NCBI GenBank assembly: GCA_032158295.1
Contig: CM063243.1
Coordinates: 13,298,931-13,362,930 of the forward strand
DNA: 64,000 nucleotides
Reading direction: 5' to 3'
Source of the DNA: Pycnopodia helianthoides
Taxonomy: Eukaryota > Echinodermata > Asteroidea > Forcipulatida > Asteriidae
Shown here: in pieces, positions 32,344 through 45,082 of the stretch
Numbering within the stretch: position 1 is the stretch's first letter
Layout of the letters: every line of letters begins with the position of its first letter
Program-made: the position numbers and the translations under genes
The notes under the pieces: model-generated
Database searches by the model: none
What the model was told of the DNA's origin: nothing
What the model saw: the letters and a program-made list of their open reading frames with translations, nothing else

Positions 32344-32471
32344 AGGCCATTTTCAAAAAACCACAGCTTAGGCCTTTTTAAAGTCCTAAACCAAAATTGT
32401 TCATTTTCAACAGTACAGACAGAAACCAAACAATAGAGCCTAAGCCGAAGCTGTGATTTCAAAAAGGGCCC
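32344..32471. mobile_element. Small MITE, unit II (copies in III and IV)
   Basis: Left end AGGCCATTTTCAAAAAACCA then CAGCTTAGGC; the right end CCTAAGCCGAAGCTGTGATT ... AAAAAGGGCCC is the inverse over about 30 bp. TA-like flanks. Present at 42688-42816 (III) and 53882-53995 (IV, right end eroded); not in unit I, so it inserted after unit I split off or was lost there. Confidence 0.7.
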
Positions 32472-32499
32472 TAGTCATTCTAAAAAATGATGAATAGAT

Positions 32500-33390
32500 G
32501 GATGCCTTGGCTCTGCAGAGTCATTCTCTTTCCATCCTTCTCTCTCTGATCCCTAAGCTGACCTACACTGACCTCACTCTTCACTATAGATGGCAAGTTG
32601 ACCTGTAACAGTGACCTCAGTCGTGTCCATGTGTATTGGGTGGAGTTGTCTCTTCCAAATAAGCACTACATGCAAAAAAAGTCATAAATAACAACAAAGG
32701 CTGTTAGATTGTGTCGTTTCTTGAAAACTGTAGGGTTGAGCGAATGAACAGGGATCAAGAACCATTTCTGAACTAAAACCATTGCTGCACTATCACTTAA
32801 AGGAACATTTTCAGTGTAGTCAGTGGTGTAATCAGAGCGGAGGTGGGCAGGGGGCGCGCCAGAACCCTTCCCCCTTCCCCAATAATTGGTTTGATATATT
32901 AATATAGCCAACCTAAATTTTGTGTTTGACCCGGCAGCCCCCCCCCCCTCCCCTATTGAAAATGTCTGGTTATGGCACTTAGTGTACTGATCAGTGCTAT
33001 AACAAGGGATTGTATAATTATAGGATTTTCTGAATTAAACTTAACTTGTCCAAAAAACATGATGAAACTGACATCATACTCTTAAAATATATTTGTGTTT
33101 TTTGTTTAATTACTTCCCTTCTCTATAATGTGCACTGTGAGATTTAATTCATCATTCATACTATGTAATAATTGGATGAAGACTCCTTATTGCACCAAAC
33201 CAATCTCGACAACTATGACTTTTGGTCCTCTTTGCTTTGAAACTCTTGGATTTGTGAGTAATTTGTTCTCTTTTTATCTTCATTTCTTTCCTTATTAAAA
33301 GTATGTAAAACAAAAATTAAGGAAAATACATTACCCAATTCCATTGCATAGCTGCACTCAGATCAGATGACATCTATGAGGAGAGGCTGT
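32500..33390. repeat. Distal sub-repeat of unit II
   Basis: Blocks starting CTGTTAGA(A/T)TGTGTCGTTT recur at 32698 and 33387. Blocks with ACTTTTGGTCCTCTTTGCTT recur at 33218 and 34588, each followed by a copy of the candidate terminal-exon text (CAGATGACATCTATGA). The distal spacer therefore consists of partial duplications of the locus 3' end. Poly-C runs are frequent. The same arrangement is in unit III at 42.84-43.73 kb. Confidence 0.65.
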
Positions 33391-33477
33391 TAGAATGTGT
33401 CGTTTGTTGAAAACTGTATAGGGTTGAGTGAATATACTGGGATCAAGAACCATTGCTGTACTGTCGATTAAAGACAC

Positions 33478-33948
33478 ATTTTCAGTGTAGTCAGTGGGGT
33501 ATAAACAGGTGGGGGCAGAATTCCTTCCCCCTCCCCCAATGAGATCGAAAAAGTGCACGAATGAATGGTTTTATATATTTATAGCCCCCCTTAATTATGT
33601 CTTTGACCCGCCTGCCCCCCTTTTCAGTGTAGTCATGCAGTGGGTAGAATTGGGTAGGGGGGGGTGCCACGGGGCACCCAAGAGTCCTTCCCTCCCCCCA
33701 ATGAGATTGAAAAAGTACATGAATGAATGGTTTTATATATTTATAGCCCCCCTTAATTATGTCTTTGACCCGCCTGCCCCCCTTTTCAGTGTAGTCATGC
33801 AGTGGGTAGAATTGGGTGGGGGGGGGGTGCCACGGGGCACCCAAGAGTCCTTCCCTCCCCCCAATGAGATTGAAAAAGTGCACGAATGAATGGTTTTATA
33901 TATTTATAGCCCCCCTTAATTATGTCTTTGACCCGCCTGCCCCTTCCC
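33478..33948. repeat. 162-bp tandem repeat, unit II
   Basis: Three copies, the first incomplete, period 162 bp (TTTTCAGTGTAGTCATGCAG at 33621 and 33783). Because 162 is divisible by 3, long frames stay open on both strands (33491-33883 minus and 33494-33889 plus). They are by-products. The same array is at 43822-44290 in unit III. Confidence 0.85.
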
Positions 33949-34105
33949 CCTCCCCAATTGAAAATTGCTGGTTATGCCATTGAGTGGCATGATCAGTGCT
34001 GTAACAAGGGATTGTATAATTACAGGACCTTCTGCATTCAACTTAACTGGTTAAAAAAACATAATGGAACTAACAGTTAGTGTTAATTAGTTTTTATTGA
34101 AACAG

Positions 34106-34379
34106 ATGCATGGTTGGCTTGTGCGTAAAGCGCTTGCCTCTCACCAATGTGACCCTGGTTCAAACCCATGTTGGTTCTCTGCTGTGCCACAAGGGTTTTT
34201 TCTTGGCCCCTCCGATTTTCCTCCCTCAGGAAAAATCAGACACTTTCAATCTCAAGCTGTCATTTATGGGTTGATGTGGCTGGCTGCCAAAGGCGCCCTT
34301 GCATGCCTGATCCTCCCAATTTAGCTTGTTAGCTGCTAGTAAGGATGATTAGCCTCCCAAATAATAATAATTATTATGG
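34106..34379 (+). mobile_element. tRNA-derived SINE, unit II
   Basis: tRNA-like head with an A-box-like TGGCTTGTGCGTAAAGCG and B box GGTTCAAACCC (34158-34168). Then a tRNA-unrelated body (GGCCCCTCCGATTTTCCTCC ... GGCTGCCAAAGGCGCC) and an (AAT)n tail at 34361-34378. Also in unit III with one visible change; absent from I and IV. The frame 34097-34324 runs through it and is not a gene. Confidence 0.75.
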
Positions 34380-35247
34380 TTGTCAAGAAAGCCCCCCTCC
34401 CCGCACCCCCCCCCCCAAAAAAAAATATTTAAAAAAATGAAGGAACGTAAGTATTTCATTACACTCTTAAAAAAAAAAATTTCCTAATTTTATTACTTCC
34501 TCTTTTCAATAATATGCACTGGGAGATTTAATCACAATATGTGATACTGGATGAAGAGTTCTTTTTGCACCAAACCAATCTTGACAACTATGACTTTTGG
34601 TCCTCTTTTCTTTGAAACTCTTAGATTTGTAAGAAATTTGTTCTCTTTTTATGTTTATTTCTTTCTTTTCTCTTTGAAAAAAATAGAAAGAAAATACAAA
34701 ACCCAATTCCACTGCATGGTAGCTGCACTCAGATCAGATGACATATATGAAGAGAGGGTCCTCAGCCGAAGAAAATAGAACCTATAAAAGAAAATAACAA
34801 ATCAATTAAGTTGAGAGAAATTCTAAACAACGTTAGCATTCTTACCTGAGCTTGCTGCAACTTGCCAAACTTTGTGATCAACAGAGTCCCAGAAACGTCA
34901 TCATTATGCAATGTGGCATCCACAGCAGGAATTTAAGCTATATAAGAAGACAAAAGACTAACAGAAAAGATTAGTATTACCTGTATAAGGAAAAAGGTTA
35001 TTTGCTGTGGAAGGAAAAGGGGTTACATACAGAACTTACCAACTCTACCAAATACTTTACCTTTCTTGATAGCTGTGAAAGTAAAATGTTATAACCTGAG
35101 GAGGGAAAATGATTATTTGCTGTGGAAGGAAAAGGGATTATGTACAGAACTTACCAACTCAACCAAATACTTTACCTTTCTCCGGAGCTGTTGAAGAATG
35201 AGTTTCATAGCTGTGAAAGTATAAAGTAAATGGTTACCACCTGAAAA

Positions 35248-35470
35248 GAGAAAATGGTTATTTGCTGTGGAAGGAAAATGATTATTTGCTGAGGAAGGAA
35301 AATGATTATTTGCTGTTGAAGGAAAATGGTTATTTGCTGTTGAAGGAAAATGGTTATTTGCTGAGGAAGGAAAATGGTTATTTGCTGTTGAAGGAAAATG
35401 GTTATTTGCTGTTGAAGGAAAATGGTTATTTGCTGAGGAAGGAAAATGGTTATTTGCTGTTAAAGGAAAA
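35248..35470 (+). repeat. 24-bp minisatellite, unit II, block A (about 9 copies)
   Basis: Same unit as at 25335. Identical in length and sequence to the unit III block (45597-45820), showing a very recent common origin. Confidence 0.9.
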
Positions 35471-35550
35471 ATGGTTAATAGCTTTGTCAGGATAACCGCT
35501 TACCACGGTTCACCTAACCTCACCTTAGGGTCTACTACTCTACTTTTATA

Positions 35551-35990
35551 CAAAAGACTAAACAGAAAAGGTTAATTTTACCTGTGGAAGGAAAGAGGTT
35601 ATTTGCTGTGGAAGGAAAGGGGGTTACATACAGAACTTACCAACTCTACCAAATACTTTACCTTTCTCTGGAGCTGTTGAAGAATGAGTTTGATAGCTGT
35701 GAAAGTAAAAAGTAAATGGTTATTACCTGAGGAGGGAAAATGGTTATTTGCTGAGGAGGGGAAATGGTTATTTGCTGTTGAAAGAAAAATAGTTATTTGC
35801 TGAGGAAGGAAAACGGTTATTTGCTGTTGAAGGAAAAAAAGTTATTTGCTGTTGAAGGAAATATGGTTATTGCTGTTGAAGGAAAATGGTTATTTGCTGA
35901 GGAAGGAAAATGGTTATAGGCTGTGGGTCAGGATAACCGCTTACCACCGTTAAACTAACCTCACCCTAGGGTCTACTTTTATACTTTACC
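35551..35990 (+). repeat. 24-bp minisatellite, unit II, block B, with flanks
   Basis: An extra block absent from units I and III but nearly identical to unit IV (about 56533-56950), including the flanking AAAGACTAAACAGAAAAGG and the variant CTCCAGAGAAAG. The join lies at CTACTTTTATAC|AAAAGACTAA; in III the text continues ATACTTTACCTCAT. It looks like a crossover or conversion scar joining a III-like block to a IV-like block. Confidence 0.75.
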
Positions 35991-37403
35991 TCATACTTAA
36001 CCTTACTGCCTTGTTTTCTTGCTCCATCTCAGCACATCCTTCTGCAGTGGGGCCAAGCATCATAGCCTTTGGTTCATGGCATACAGTAATACTTAGTCTT
36101 GGTTTCAATTAGTTTCTTTTAAAATCTCATGCATTCTCAGTCATTTGCTGGAGAACAGTGCACTGTAAAACTTCAAATTTTGGGTGAACTGGAACCAAGA
36201 CTAAGTAATACTGCCGATACATTACCTGCCTAAAGACTTCTCAACCTGTTAAGAGGAAATGATTAGTGGTGTACTTTCTAGGCCTACACTGACATTTACT
36301 CTAAGCCTTTTGTAATTCATTATCATTCATAACTTACATGGTTATCATTGTCTTCAATCTTCATGGCTGGTATCTCCAGGTCATCAAAGAACAGCACAGT
36401 CCACAGAGAGTGTCATCATTTCTTTTCTTTTTTCTAATCTGTTTTTTTAATGTGTTTTGTTTGTTTCTTTTTTCTTCTGTACTTGCCTTAATAATTAATC
36501 TAAAGCAAATTAGATCGCATGCGCCCATTTACATATAAAACTTCTACACAATCAAAAGATTGATAATTGCTGTTCTTAGCTGGTATAGCCTTCTGTCAAT
36601 ATAAAGCTTTGAGAGGGGTTGGTGTATATTCTTATATACGTTTTTGGTTTTAATTTAAAGTCTACTCTTAACTAAGTGAAGAATTTTAAGTCTAGATATT
36701 GGTCTTTACTGATTGCAAGAATACACAGCATATTTATTTTGGGTGTGGGACAATTTATATTTCAATTTCTAAAATATAGTGTGTATTAAACATTATTATG
36801 TGTGAATGTATGCTTACAAAAGATTTCATTTTATTAGCATTTGTTTTTTTGTCTAAGTAATAACTATTTTGGCAGTCACAACAACATTCCATGATTTTGT
36901 TTTCATTTATTTAGCCTTAATTCTAAGAACAAAAATGGTATTTGACAAACCTATCACTAAGTTTAAAAAAAAGAAAAAAGAAAACTAAAAAGGTTTTCTG
37001 GGCAGTGCCAGAACACTTTTAAAAAATGAGGTAAAAAATGTTCAAATAGTTTATTCATGACAATATTTTAGATGAACATGACAACTGGTGACATCAGCTT
37101 ATAACAACCCAGAAAAAAACGTCCAGTGAATTGAGCCAAAAATAACTACAGTGCATCACTGGCCACGACCAACATGCATACAAGGACATTGAATCATCTA
37201 GAATGATCAAGCAGTTGTGGTAGCATCACCAAGAAAGACAATACAAGTAGACAACATCAACAAGCACTCAGTTGAATATTCTGTATTAAAGAAAAAGAAA
37301 ACCTGCAAGATTACTGGGAGGAATTGGTTAGATCTTCGCTTACCATTCGTCGCCTCAATACTGTGTCTTTACCTTTTGGCGAAACCAATACCACACAATC
37401 CAT

Positions 37404-40400
37404 AGATAAAAGTCTCTTCAAAATAGTGTCAAATTACTGAACTTTCCATTGGTTTACAAGCAGAGCTTATAAAAACCAGGAGTTTTCTGTCAAAAGTTCA
37501 GTTCAGTTTATAAAACCAGAACCTCAAAGGTTATCAAATCCACCGACAACATTCTCCACCACTACAGTCAGATAACCTCCAATTCATTGGATGAACACCT
37601 GAAGACTAACAGTAACAGCTCTCCCGGGCTGGCTGGCGTAGTTCACCCTGATGCAGCGCTCCCCCGGGCTGGCTGGCGTGTTACCTGGGTGGCGCTCCCC
37701 TGGCTGATGACTGGGGAGGTACTCTGAAGAAAGAGGTCAAGTTGTCCGACTTTTCTGCAGTCATTTTCCATTTCATTGCAGTTAAATATTACTCGTTCAG
37801 TTCTCATGGTCTCTTTTACCGTCAACATTTTAAAGAAGGCAATTTCTAAATCTGTGGAACTCGCAAGTCACTCGGAGGCTCAACAGCGAAGTTGGGTCCA
37901 TTGTATCATACAGCCAATAGTTGTCGTCCGTGAAATTCCATGTTCAACTTCGTGGAGCTCTCCGAGCTGGTTGCAAACTCAACACAGAATAAACATGTTT
38001 TCGAGAAACAGTATACTCTAATAAAAAGCCTCATAAGTGTTGAAAGGTCCCTTTGCAGGCGGTAGGGTTTGTAAAATGTAAATTTTTGTCCAGTTTGAGT
38101 TCCTCAAATCCCGTGTAAAAGCCGAAGCTAAGACTAAGAGCCATGTTGTCGTCCGCGGTCCCGACTGCAATACTATAACTGTACAGAATTATAGCATTTC
38201 GATACACGCGCCCGACAAAAAGTAATTTGCATAACAATACAGTTGCATTCCTTATTTGCTGCATCTAAAGGTTACTCCAGTTAGCAGAAGCCCCGCCCAC
38301 TCACTCTGATCAGCTTGAAAGACACCTGTTGTTTAAAATCTATTAAATGCTCATCTACAGTTTGGGCTTATTCTGAAAATCGAAAAGCTACTTTTACAGA
38401 CTACGCCGGAAGGGGAGTGTTTGATATCTTGCTCTGCCGGCTAATTAATAACTTAAGATCTTAATGTTTACGAGACTCCATCAAACCAACTTTGAATATC
38501 ACCTTAACTCGAGTTGTAACCAACCCAAACATGCCCCCCCGCGTGCCATATCTGTCATAAATATTGATTTCCAACATACAAAATGGGTCAGGCTATTTTC
38601 CCTTCCAGCCTCGCTTTGGTTTATTTATGTTAAGGCAGGGAGAAACTAAACAACAGTTGTACGGCGATACAGGCTCTATTCAACAGAATACAAAACATTG
38701 TTTCAGACTTTACTATTTAATTGAATTTACCAGAGCTGCAACTTGGGCCCAATTTCATAAAGCTTCTTAATTAATGTTGCTTAATTAAGCGGTTTTTAAA
38801 AATATTGTTTTACCACAGATGATTTAAGTGCATTTTAAAAGGTCACTAGAGTATAAACTTCGACTTTTCAAGACTTTTAATCTACGCAATCCCACAGGCC
38901 TTGCGATTGTTAGTTTTGGCTTCAAGACCTGCGTATTTTGCTATGGTCGAACTGGACAAATTCCGACAACAAAGGGCGCTATGCGTGTTTAACGGTCTTG
39001 ATTTTTCTCATCTATTTCTAAGTTTACCAGTCACGATTGCTGGTCATATTGATAATCACTGCGAACTGATAAATATATACATTTGTTCTTATAATTCTAA
39101 AACAACGATCTATATCTTTCCAAAGTCTGACACCACCCTTCCCCTAATACCCTCATTACTTACCCTAACAACCAACCCCTGGCCTCACAGTAAAACATTT
39201 TTGCCATTACTCTTCATCTACCACACTAACACCCATTCCCTACCCTCTCGCTCAACCCTACTCTTCCAACCAACCTGTAGCCCTACCCAAGAGTCCAAAA
39301 CCAATCCCTACTGACCGGCACATCCATCCTCTTTCCCTCACACCAAGCCCCTCCCCCTAGAGAACCCCACCCCAACCCAACCCCACCCGCACCCTTCTCG
39401 ATCCCTTCGTGGTTGTGACTTCATACGTGTGTAGTGTTAGAACCACTCTAGGGGTGCACCCCCTGGACTTAACTTTGTAAGACTGTGCCTCTACGGTAAC
39501 CCGCAGGCCAATCAAAAATAGATAAGTGGTTAGAAGACCTTCGTATTTTACTTTTCTCTCGGACCCACCAGTGAGGCGCAGTGATGAGACTGATCAAATA
39601 TTTTTAGCTTTAGCCAAAATGGACAAATTCCGACAACAGAGGACGCTATGCAGTTTTAACGGTGTTAATTTTTCTCATCTATTTCTAGAGTTAACCTGTA
39701 GCGAATGGTGACAATCGTACAAATAATCACTGCAAACTGATCAGCATTTATTTAAGCTATTATTAAATTTTATTCTAAACCAACAAACAATAATAATTCA
39801 AAAGTCTGACACCGTCCCCCTACCGTTGCACACCCGTCTCTTACCCTCACACCTTACCCCCACCCTCCCTACCATCCATCATTCTTACACTACCATGCAC
39901 CCTAAACACCCACCCCCTACCCTAACACCAAACCCCAACCCACCCTTCTTGATCCCTTCATGGCTTTGACTTAATACAGATAAATGTACATTGGTTTACT
40001 TATTCGTTTAATCTTTTTTTTTTTTTTTTTTTAAGACATGATTTTATATTAATTCCCTCCTCATCAATATTCCTGAGAGAAACGCCAAACTATTGCGACT
40101 TCTTGTGTCTGAACACTCTCTTCAATCCATCGTAACTTGAATAAGTTCATGCGCCCCTATTCCCAAACCCTTGCCTCAGACATTATTTTAATTAAGGCTC
40201 ATTATTAAGTATTTTTGTGTTTCAATTGATTTATTTTTTGATTGAGGTTTAACAACTATACGATCCTATGATTAAACTTATGTTATTATTGAATCCCCTT
40301 CTGCACTTGTCCCCCACTCCTGCCATCACTCCCTAAAGAAAAATGAAATCCTACTACTGCGCCCTCTTGCGGATGAGCATCTATAACTTTGGAAAAGGGT

Positions 40401-41154
40401 GCATCCCATCCACCATATAAAAGTTACTTAGTTTAGAGTCAAATCCCCAAAATACTGAGTAAACTAGTCCCAATAGTTCAACATTGGACCCAATTTCAAT
40501 AAGCCCCAAAAGAAACGACCCTCATTACTTGCCATTGTGTGTGACAAGTGTAACTTAAGGTCAACCACAAGAGGGCGTACTTTCTTTTTTATTGTGGAGG
40601 TGGGTGAAAATTTGGGAGGGTGGTCTTGGGGCTTATCTATAAGATGCCCAGTTTTAAATATACCAAATACTGCGGCTGAGAAAAGGCAAAGGCCCTTCTA
40701 TGTGAATATTAAGATTAACAGGTTCTTCCCCATCAGCCAGTTCCATTTGTTTTGGATCTTTATTAACAAAGATTCATTAAATATATTTTGAAGACCAGTT
40801 GTCCATTGGATTTATATTTAACATTTGTTCTTAATATCTATAATTCAGAGAAGTGGAGACTGGAGTACAAATATCTCAAGTATAAGATTCATTCATTTAT
40901 TTGTCTTTTATTCATACTAAAAAAGAACATTCCAACTTAATTACAAGAAAAGTTACTAATTTATTAATCAATGCGATTCAAAACACTATCCCGATGATTA
41001 GAATGTTTGCCGTCTATGAGTTATACGTTTCCAAAAAGTTTGACATACTACTTTTCATTTTAATTTTTCATTATTTAATAATTAAAGAAATATCTATTTG
41101 ATATACCCTCGAATAAGAACTGATGAAAAAGATGCTTTCTTTCTATAAAGCAAC
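37404..41154. other. Proximal spacer of unit II
   Basis: Matches 27.0-30.67 kb: TATA-like element (about 37508), GGGCTGGCTGG repeats (37620-37700), octamer ATTTGCAT (about 38225), MITE end (38745), C/A-rich tracts (39120-39440 and 39805-39945) and CTCF-like pair (40358-40372 and 40565-40578). No gene supported. The frames at 38464, 38564 and 38901 duplicate those of unit I exactly. Confidence 0.6.
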
Positions 41155-42687
41155 CGCTTAGTGCATTGTTTTTTTGGAAGGCATTTTGAAAACTTAACTA
41201 ATCATGAACAAGGTTCCTACAGAAATCTTAAAATTATTATTTTGTTTACTTTTCCAGGACCTTTCACTTAAATCCCCCCCCCCCAAAAAAAATTGTTGTG
41301 AAAACAATTGTTTATCTAGTGTGCATTACCATCAACAAGATGCATTTGGTGTTTGATACATGGCATGCTGACCCCTCCTTCACATTGTGTTCTGGAAATC
41401 TCAGGAATTCTTTGGAGGATTTTATTGAGGGGGAGGGGGAGGGTTACTTAGAGTGTAATAGTGTGTTAGAGTAATGAACATTTGGGGGTGAGGCAGACTC
41501 CCTCTGCCATATATCAAGCATGGTAATGGCCTCCATGTCCACTTACAGCCCAGGACTGATCCTCCCACTCTATATTATTATAACTACAGGAACCCTGCAT
41601 ACAGTTACAACAAAGATTAAAGAGCATTGATGGGGAACTATAGTGCTCTATCTAGTCGGAATGTGCGATACTCATGAGGGCCATTTCAGCGAGCAAATGT
41701 TTTGTTATAATCAATGATAGCAATGGTGACTGTCTGCACTGATCTATTGTTACATCAAAAGAGTTGCTTACTGAAATGGCATCCATTGAACATTTCACAT
41801 TTCAGCCTGAGTTCCCCCATCTTGTGCCTTTAGTGCTCTATATAATCTTTGGTTAAACTTGGGCTTTCTGAGTCCCATGTCAAGAAATCCATTGGAACCT
41901 TGGGTTGGAATTGAACCCACATCTTTTTGATGTGTTCTATAAAGTGCTCCAGAAAGACCCGAGTTGTGGGTTCAATTCCCACTCCAGGAGTCTGTGTACT
42001 TTCACCACAGGAATTGAAAGCACTGAACAGTGCTTTATAGTCTGACAGGTAGGTGATGGGATTCTGCCTTTGATACAAGCATTGGAATTTGGCACAGATC
42101 ATAAAAGTGCTGTATAGTCTGACAGGTAGGTGATTGGATTGTTACAAGCATTGAAATTTGGCACACAGAGTATATACAAAAAAATACTTGGCAATAGGGC
42201 CATTACAGATTTTTCCTGTAATTGATAATGTAGATTGTATAACAAGCAATGACAGCCATTTTTAAATTTTTTGAAATTGCTTGTCATTTACATGTATTTT
42301 TTCCAAAGACAAATCTGCAATGACCCGATAGCCAAATATCTTTATGACATGCTCTGACAATGTGCCAAATTCCATGCTTGTATCATCAAAAGCATATTTC
42401 CTTCAAAAATATTTCCTTATATGCTCCACTCATAGAATTATTTAAACTAAAAGTTTTGTATTAACCTGTATCTTGGTAATGACATTTTTCTAATTCCACT
42501 GAATTGTTTAAACGAGACTACACAGAAAACTACCTTCTCAAATGCTAAAGATGTTGGATCAATCCAGCCACCTCATCAGTGACATGGCATGATGAGATGA
42601 GCAAATGGCTGAAGAAAGTGACAAGCTGGTCAAGATGACGTCTCATCAAATCTTGATTTATAGCTCCCTTTACAAGTTATGTAGATT

Positions 42688-42816
42688 AAGGCCATTTTTG
42701 AAAACCACAGCTTAGGCCTTTTTTAAGTCCTAAACCAAAATTGTTCATTTTCAAAAGTACAGACAGAAACCAAACAATAGAGCCTAAAGCCGAAGCTGTG
42801 ATTTCAAAAAGGGCCC
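42688..42816. mobile_element. Small MITE, unit III
   Basis: Orthologous to 32344-32471, same inverted ends (AGGCCATTTTTGAAAACCAC / AAAAAGGGCCC). Confidence 0.7.
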
Positions 42817-43821
42817 TAGTCATTCTAAAAAATGATGAATAGATGGATGCCTTGGCTCTGCAGAGTGTGTTCTCTCCCTCCATCCTTCTCTCTCTGATCC
42901 CCAAGTTGACCTACACTGACCTCACTCTTCACTATAGATGGCAAGTTGACCTGTAGCAGTGACCTCAGTCTTGTCCATGTGTGTTAAGTGGAGTCGTCTC
43001 TTCCAAACAAGCACTACAAGCAAAAAAAGTCATAAATAACAACAAAGGTTGTTAGATTGTGTCGTTTCTTGAAAACTGTAGGGTTGAGCGAATGAACAGG
43101 GATCAAGAACCATTTCTGCACTAAAACCATTGCTGCACTATCACTTAAAGAAACATTTTCAGTGTAGTCAGTGGTGTAATCAGAGCGGAGGTGGGCAGGG
43201 GGCACGCCAGAACCCTTCCCCCTTCCCCAATAATTGGTTCGATATATTAATATAGCCAACCTAAATTTTGTGTTTGACCCGGCAGCCCCCCCCCTCCCCT
43301 ATTGAAAATGTCTGGTTATGGCACTTAGTGTACTGATCAGTGCTATAACAAGGGATTGTATAATTATAGGATTTTCTGAATTAAACTTAACTTGTCCAAA
43401 AAACATGATGAAACTGACATCATACTCTTAAAATATTTGTGTTTTTTGTTTAATTACTTCCCTTCTCTATAATGTGCACTGTGAGATTTAATTCATCATT
43501 CATACTATGTAATAATTGGATGAAGACTCCTTATTGCACCAAACCAATCTCGACAACTATGACTTTTGGTCCTCTTTGCTTTGAAACTCTTGGATTTGTG
43601 AGTAATTTGTTCTCTTTTTATCTTCATTTCTTTCCTTATTAAAAGTATGTAAAACAAAAATTAAGGAAAATACATTACCCAATTCCATTGCATAGCTGCA
43701 CTCAGATCAGATGACATCTATGAGGAGAGGCTGTTAGAATGTGTCGTTTGTTGAAAACTGTATAGGGTTGAGTGAATATACTGGGATCAAGAACCATTGC
43801 TGTACTGTCGATTAAAGACAC

Positions 43822-44290
43822 ATTTTCAGTGTAGTCAGTGGGGTATAAACAGGTGGGGGCAGAATTCCTTCCCCCTCCCCCAATGAGATCGAAAAAGTGC
43901 ACGAATGAATGGTTTTATATATTTATAGCCCCCCTTAATTATGTCTTTGACCCGCCTGCCCCCCTTTTCAGTGTAGTCATGCAGTGGGTAGAATTGGGTA
44001 GGGGGGGGTGCCACGGGGCACCCAAGAGTCCTTCCCTCCCCCCAATGAGATTGAAAAAGTACATGAATGAATGGTTTTATATATTTATAGCCCCCCTTAA
44101 TTATGTCTTTGACCCGCCTGCCCCCCTTTTCAGTGTAGTCATGCAGTGGGTAGAATTGGGTGGGGGGGGGTGCCACGGGGCACCCAAGAGTCCTTCCCTC
44201 CCCCCAATGAGATTGAAAAAGTGCACGAATGAATGGTTTTATATATTTATAGCCCCCCTTAATTATGTCTTTGACCCGCCTGCCCCTTCC
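43822..44290. repeat. 162-bp tandem repeat, unit III
   Basis: Same three-copy structure as 33478-33948, differing mainly in the length of a G run. Generates the plus-strand frame 43838-44326, which is not a gene. Confidence 0.85.
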
Positions 44291-44448
44291 CCCTCCCCAA
44301 TTGAAAATTGCTGGTTATGCCATTGAGTGGCATGATCAGTGCTGTAACAAGGGATTGTATAATTACAGGACCTTCTGCATTCAACTTAACTGGTTAAAAA
44401 AACATAATGGAACTAACAGTTAGTGTTAATTAGTTTTTATTGAAACAG

Positions 44449-44722
44449 ATGCATGGTTGGCTTGTGCGTAAAGCGCTTGCCTCTCACCAATGTGACCCTG
44501 GTTCAAACCCATGTTGGTTCTCTGCTGTGCCACAAGGGTTTTTTCTTGGCCCCTCTGATTTTCCTCCCTCAGGAAAAATCAGACACTTTCAATCTCAAGC
44601 TGTCATTTATGGGTTGATGTGGCTGGCTGCCAAAGGCGCCCTTGCATGCCTGATCCTCCCAATTTAGCTTGTTAGCTGCTAGTAAGGATGATTAGCCTCC
44701 CAAATAATAATAATTATTATGG
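44449..44722 (+). mobile_element. tRNA-derived SINE, unit III
   Basis: Orthologous to 34106-34379 with matching flanks, so it was inserted before units II and III separated. Confidence 0.75.
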
Positions 44723-45082
44723 TTGTCAAGAAAGCCCCCCTCCCCGCACCCCCCCCCCCCAAAAAAAAAAAAATATTTAAAAAAATGAAGGAACGTAAGT
44801 ATTTCATTACACTCTTAAAAAAAAAAAAATCCTAATTTTATTACTTCCTCTTTTCAATAATATGCACTGGGAGATTTAATCACAATATGTGATACTGGAT
44901 GAAGAGTTCTTTTTGCACCAAACCAATCTTGACAACTATGACTTTTGGTCCTCTTTTCTTTGAAACTCTTAGATTTGTAAGAAATTTGTTCTCTTTTTAT
45001 GTTTATTTCTTTCTTTTCTCTTTTGAAAAAAATAGAAAGAAAATACAAAACCCAATTCCACTGCATGGTAGCTGCACTCAGA

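Larger units (their letters stand above)
34734..37403 (-). other. Candidate spliced transcription unit, copy II
   Basis: Same parts as copy I: first exon-like piece 37403-37344, donor ATG|GTAAGC; 92-nt piece 34937-34846 bounded by TATATAG and CAG|GTAAGA; terminal piece 34781-34734 after TTTTATAG reading VLFSSAEDPLFIYVI-stop. In the 92-nt piece the TAG of copy I is AAG (giving ITKFGKLQQAQ), but the first codon of that frame is TAA. The minisatellite region is doubled: 35.25-35.47 and 35.73-35.93 kb. Coding status undecided. Confidence 0.3.
30668..41154. repeat. Array unit II
   Basis: Distal spacer 30.67-34.73 kb, candidate locus 34.73-37.40 kb, proximal spacer to 41.15 kb. Its proximal spacer is virtually identical to that of unit I (offset 10,480 bp), and most of its distal spacer is virtually identical to that of unit III (offset about 10,344 bp). 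Carries a unit-specific 224-bp insertion at 31026. Confidence 0.85.

Noticed and set aside
33491..33889. Long frames on both strands (also 43835-44326)
   Set aside because: They arise from a 162-bp tandem repeat whose length is divisible by three; opposite-strand frames overlap fully and poly-C/G runs shift them between units.
34097..34324. 75-codon frame, also at 44440-44667
   Set aside because: It reads through a tRNA-derived SINE with A and B boxes and an (AAT)n tail.
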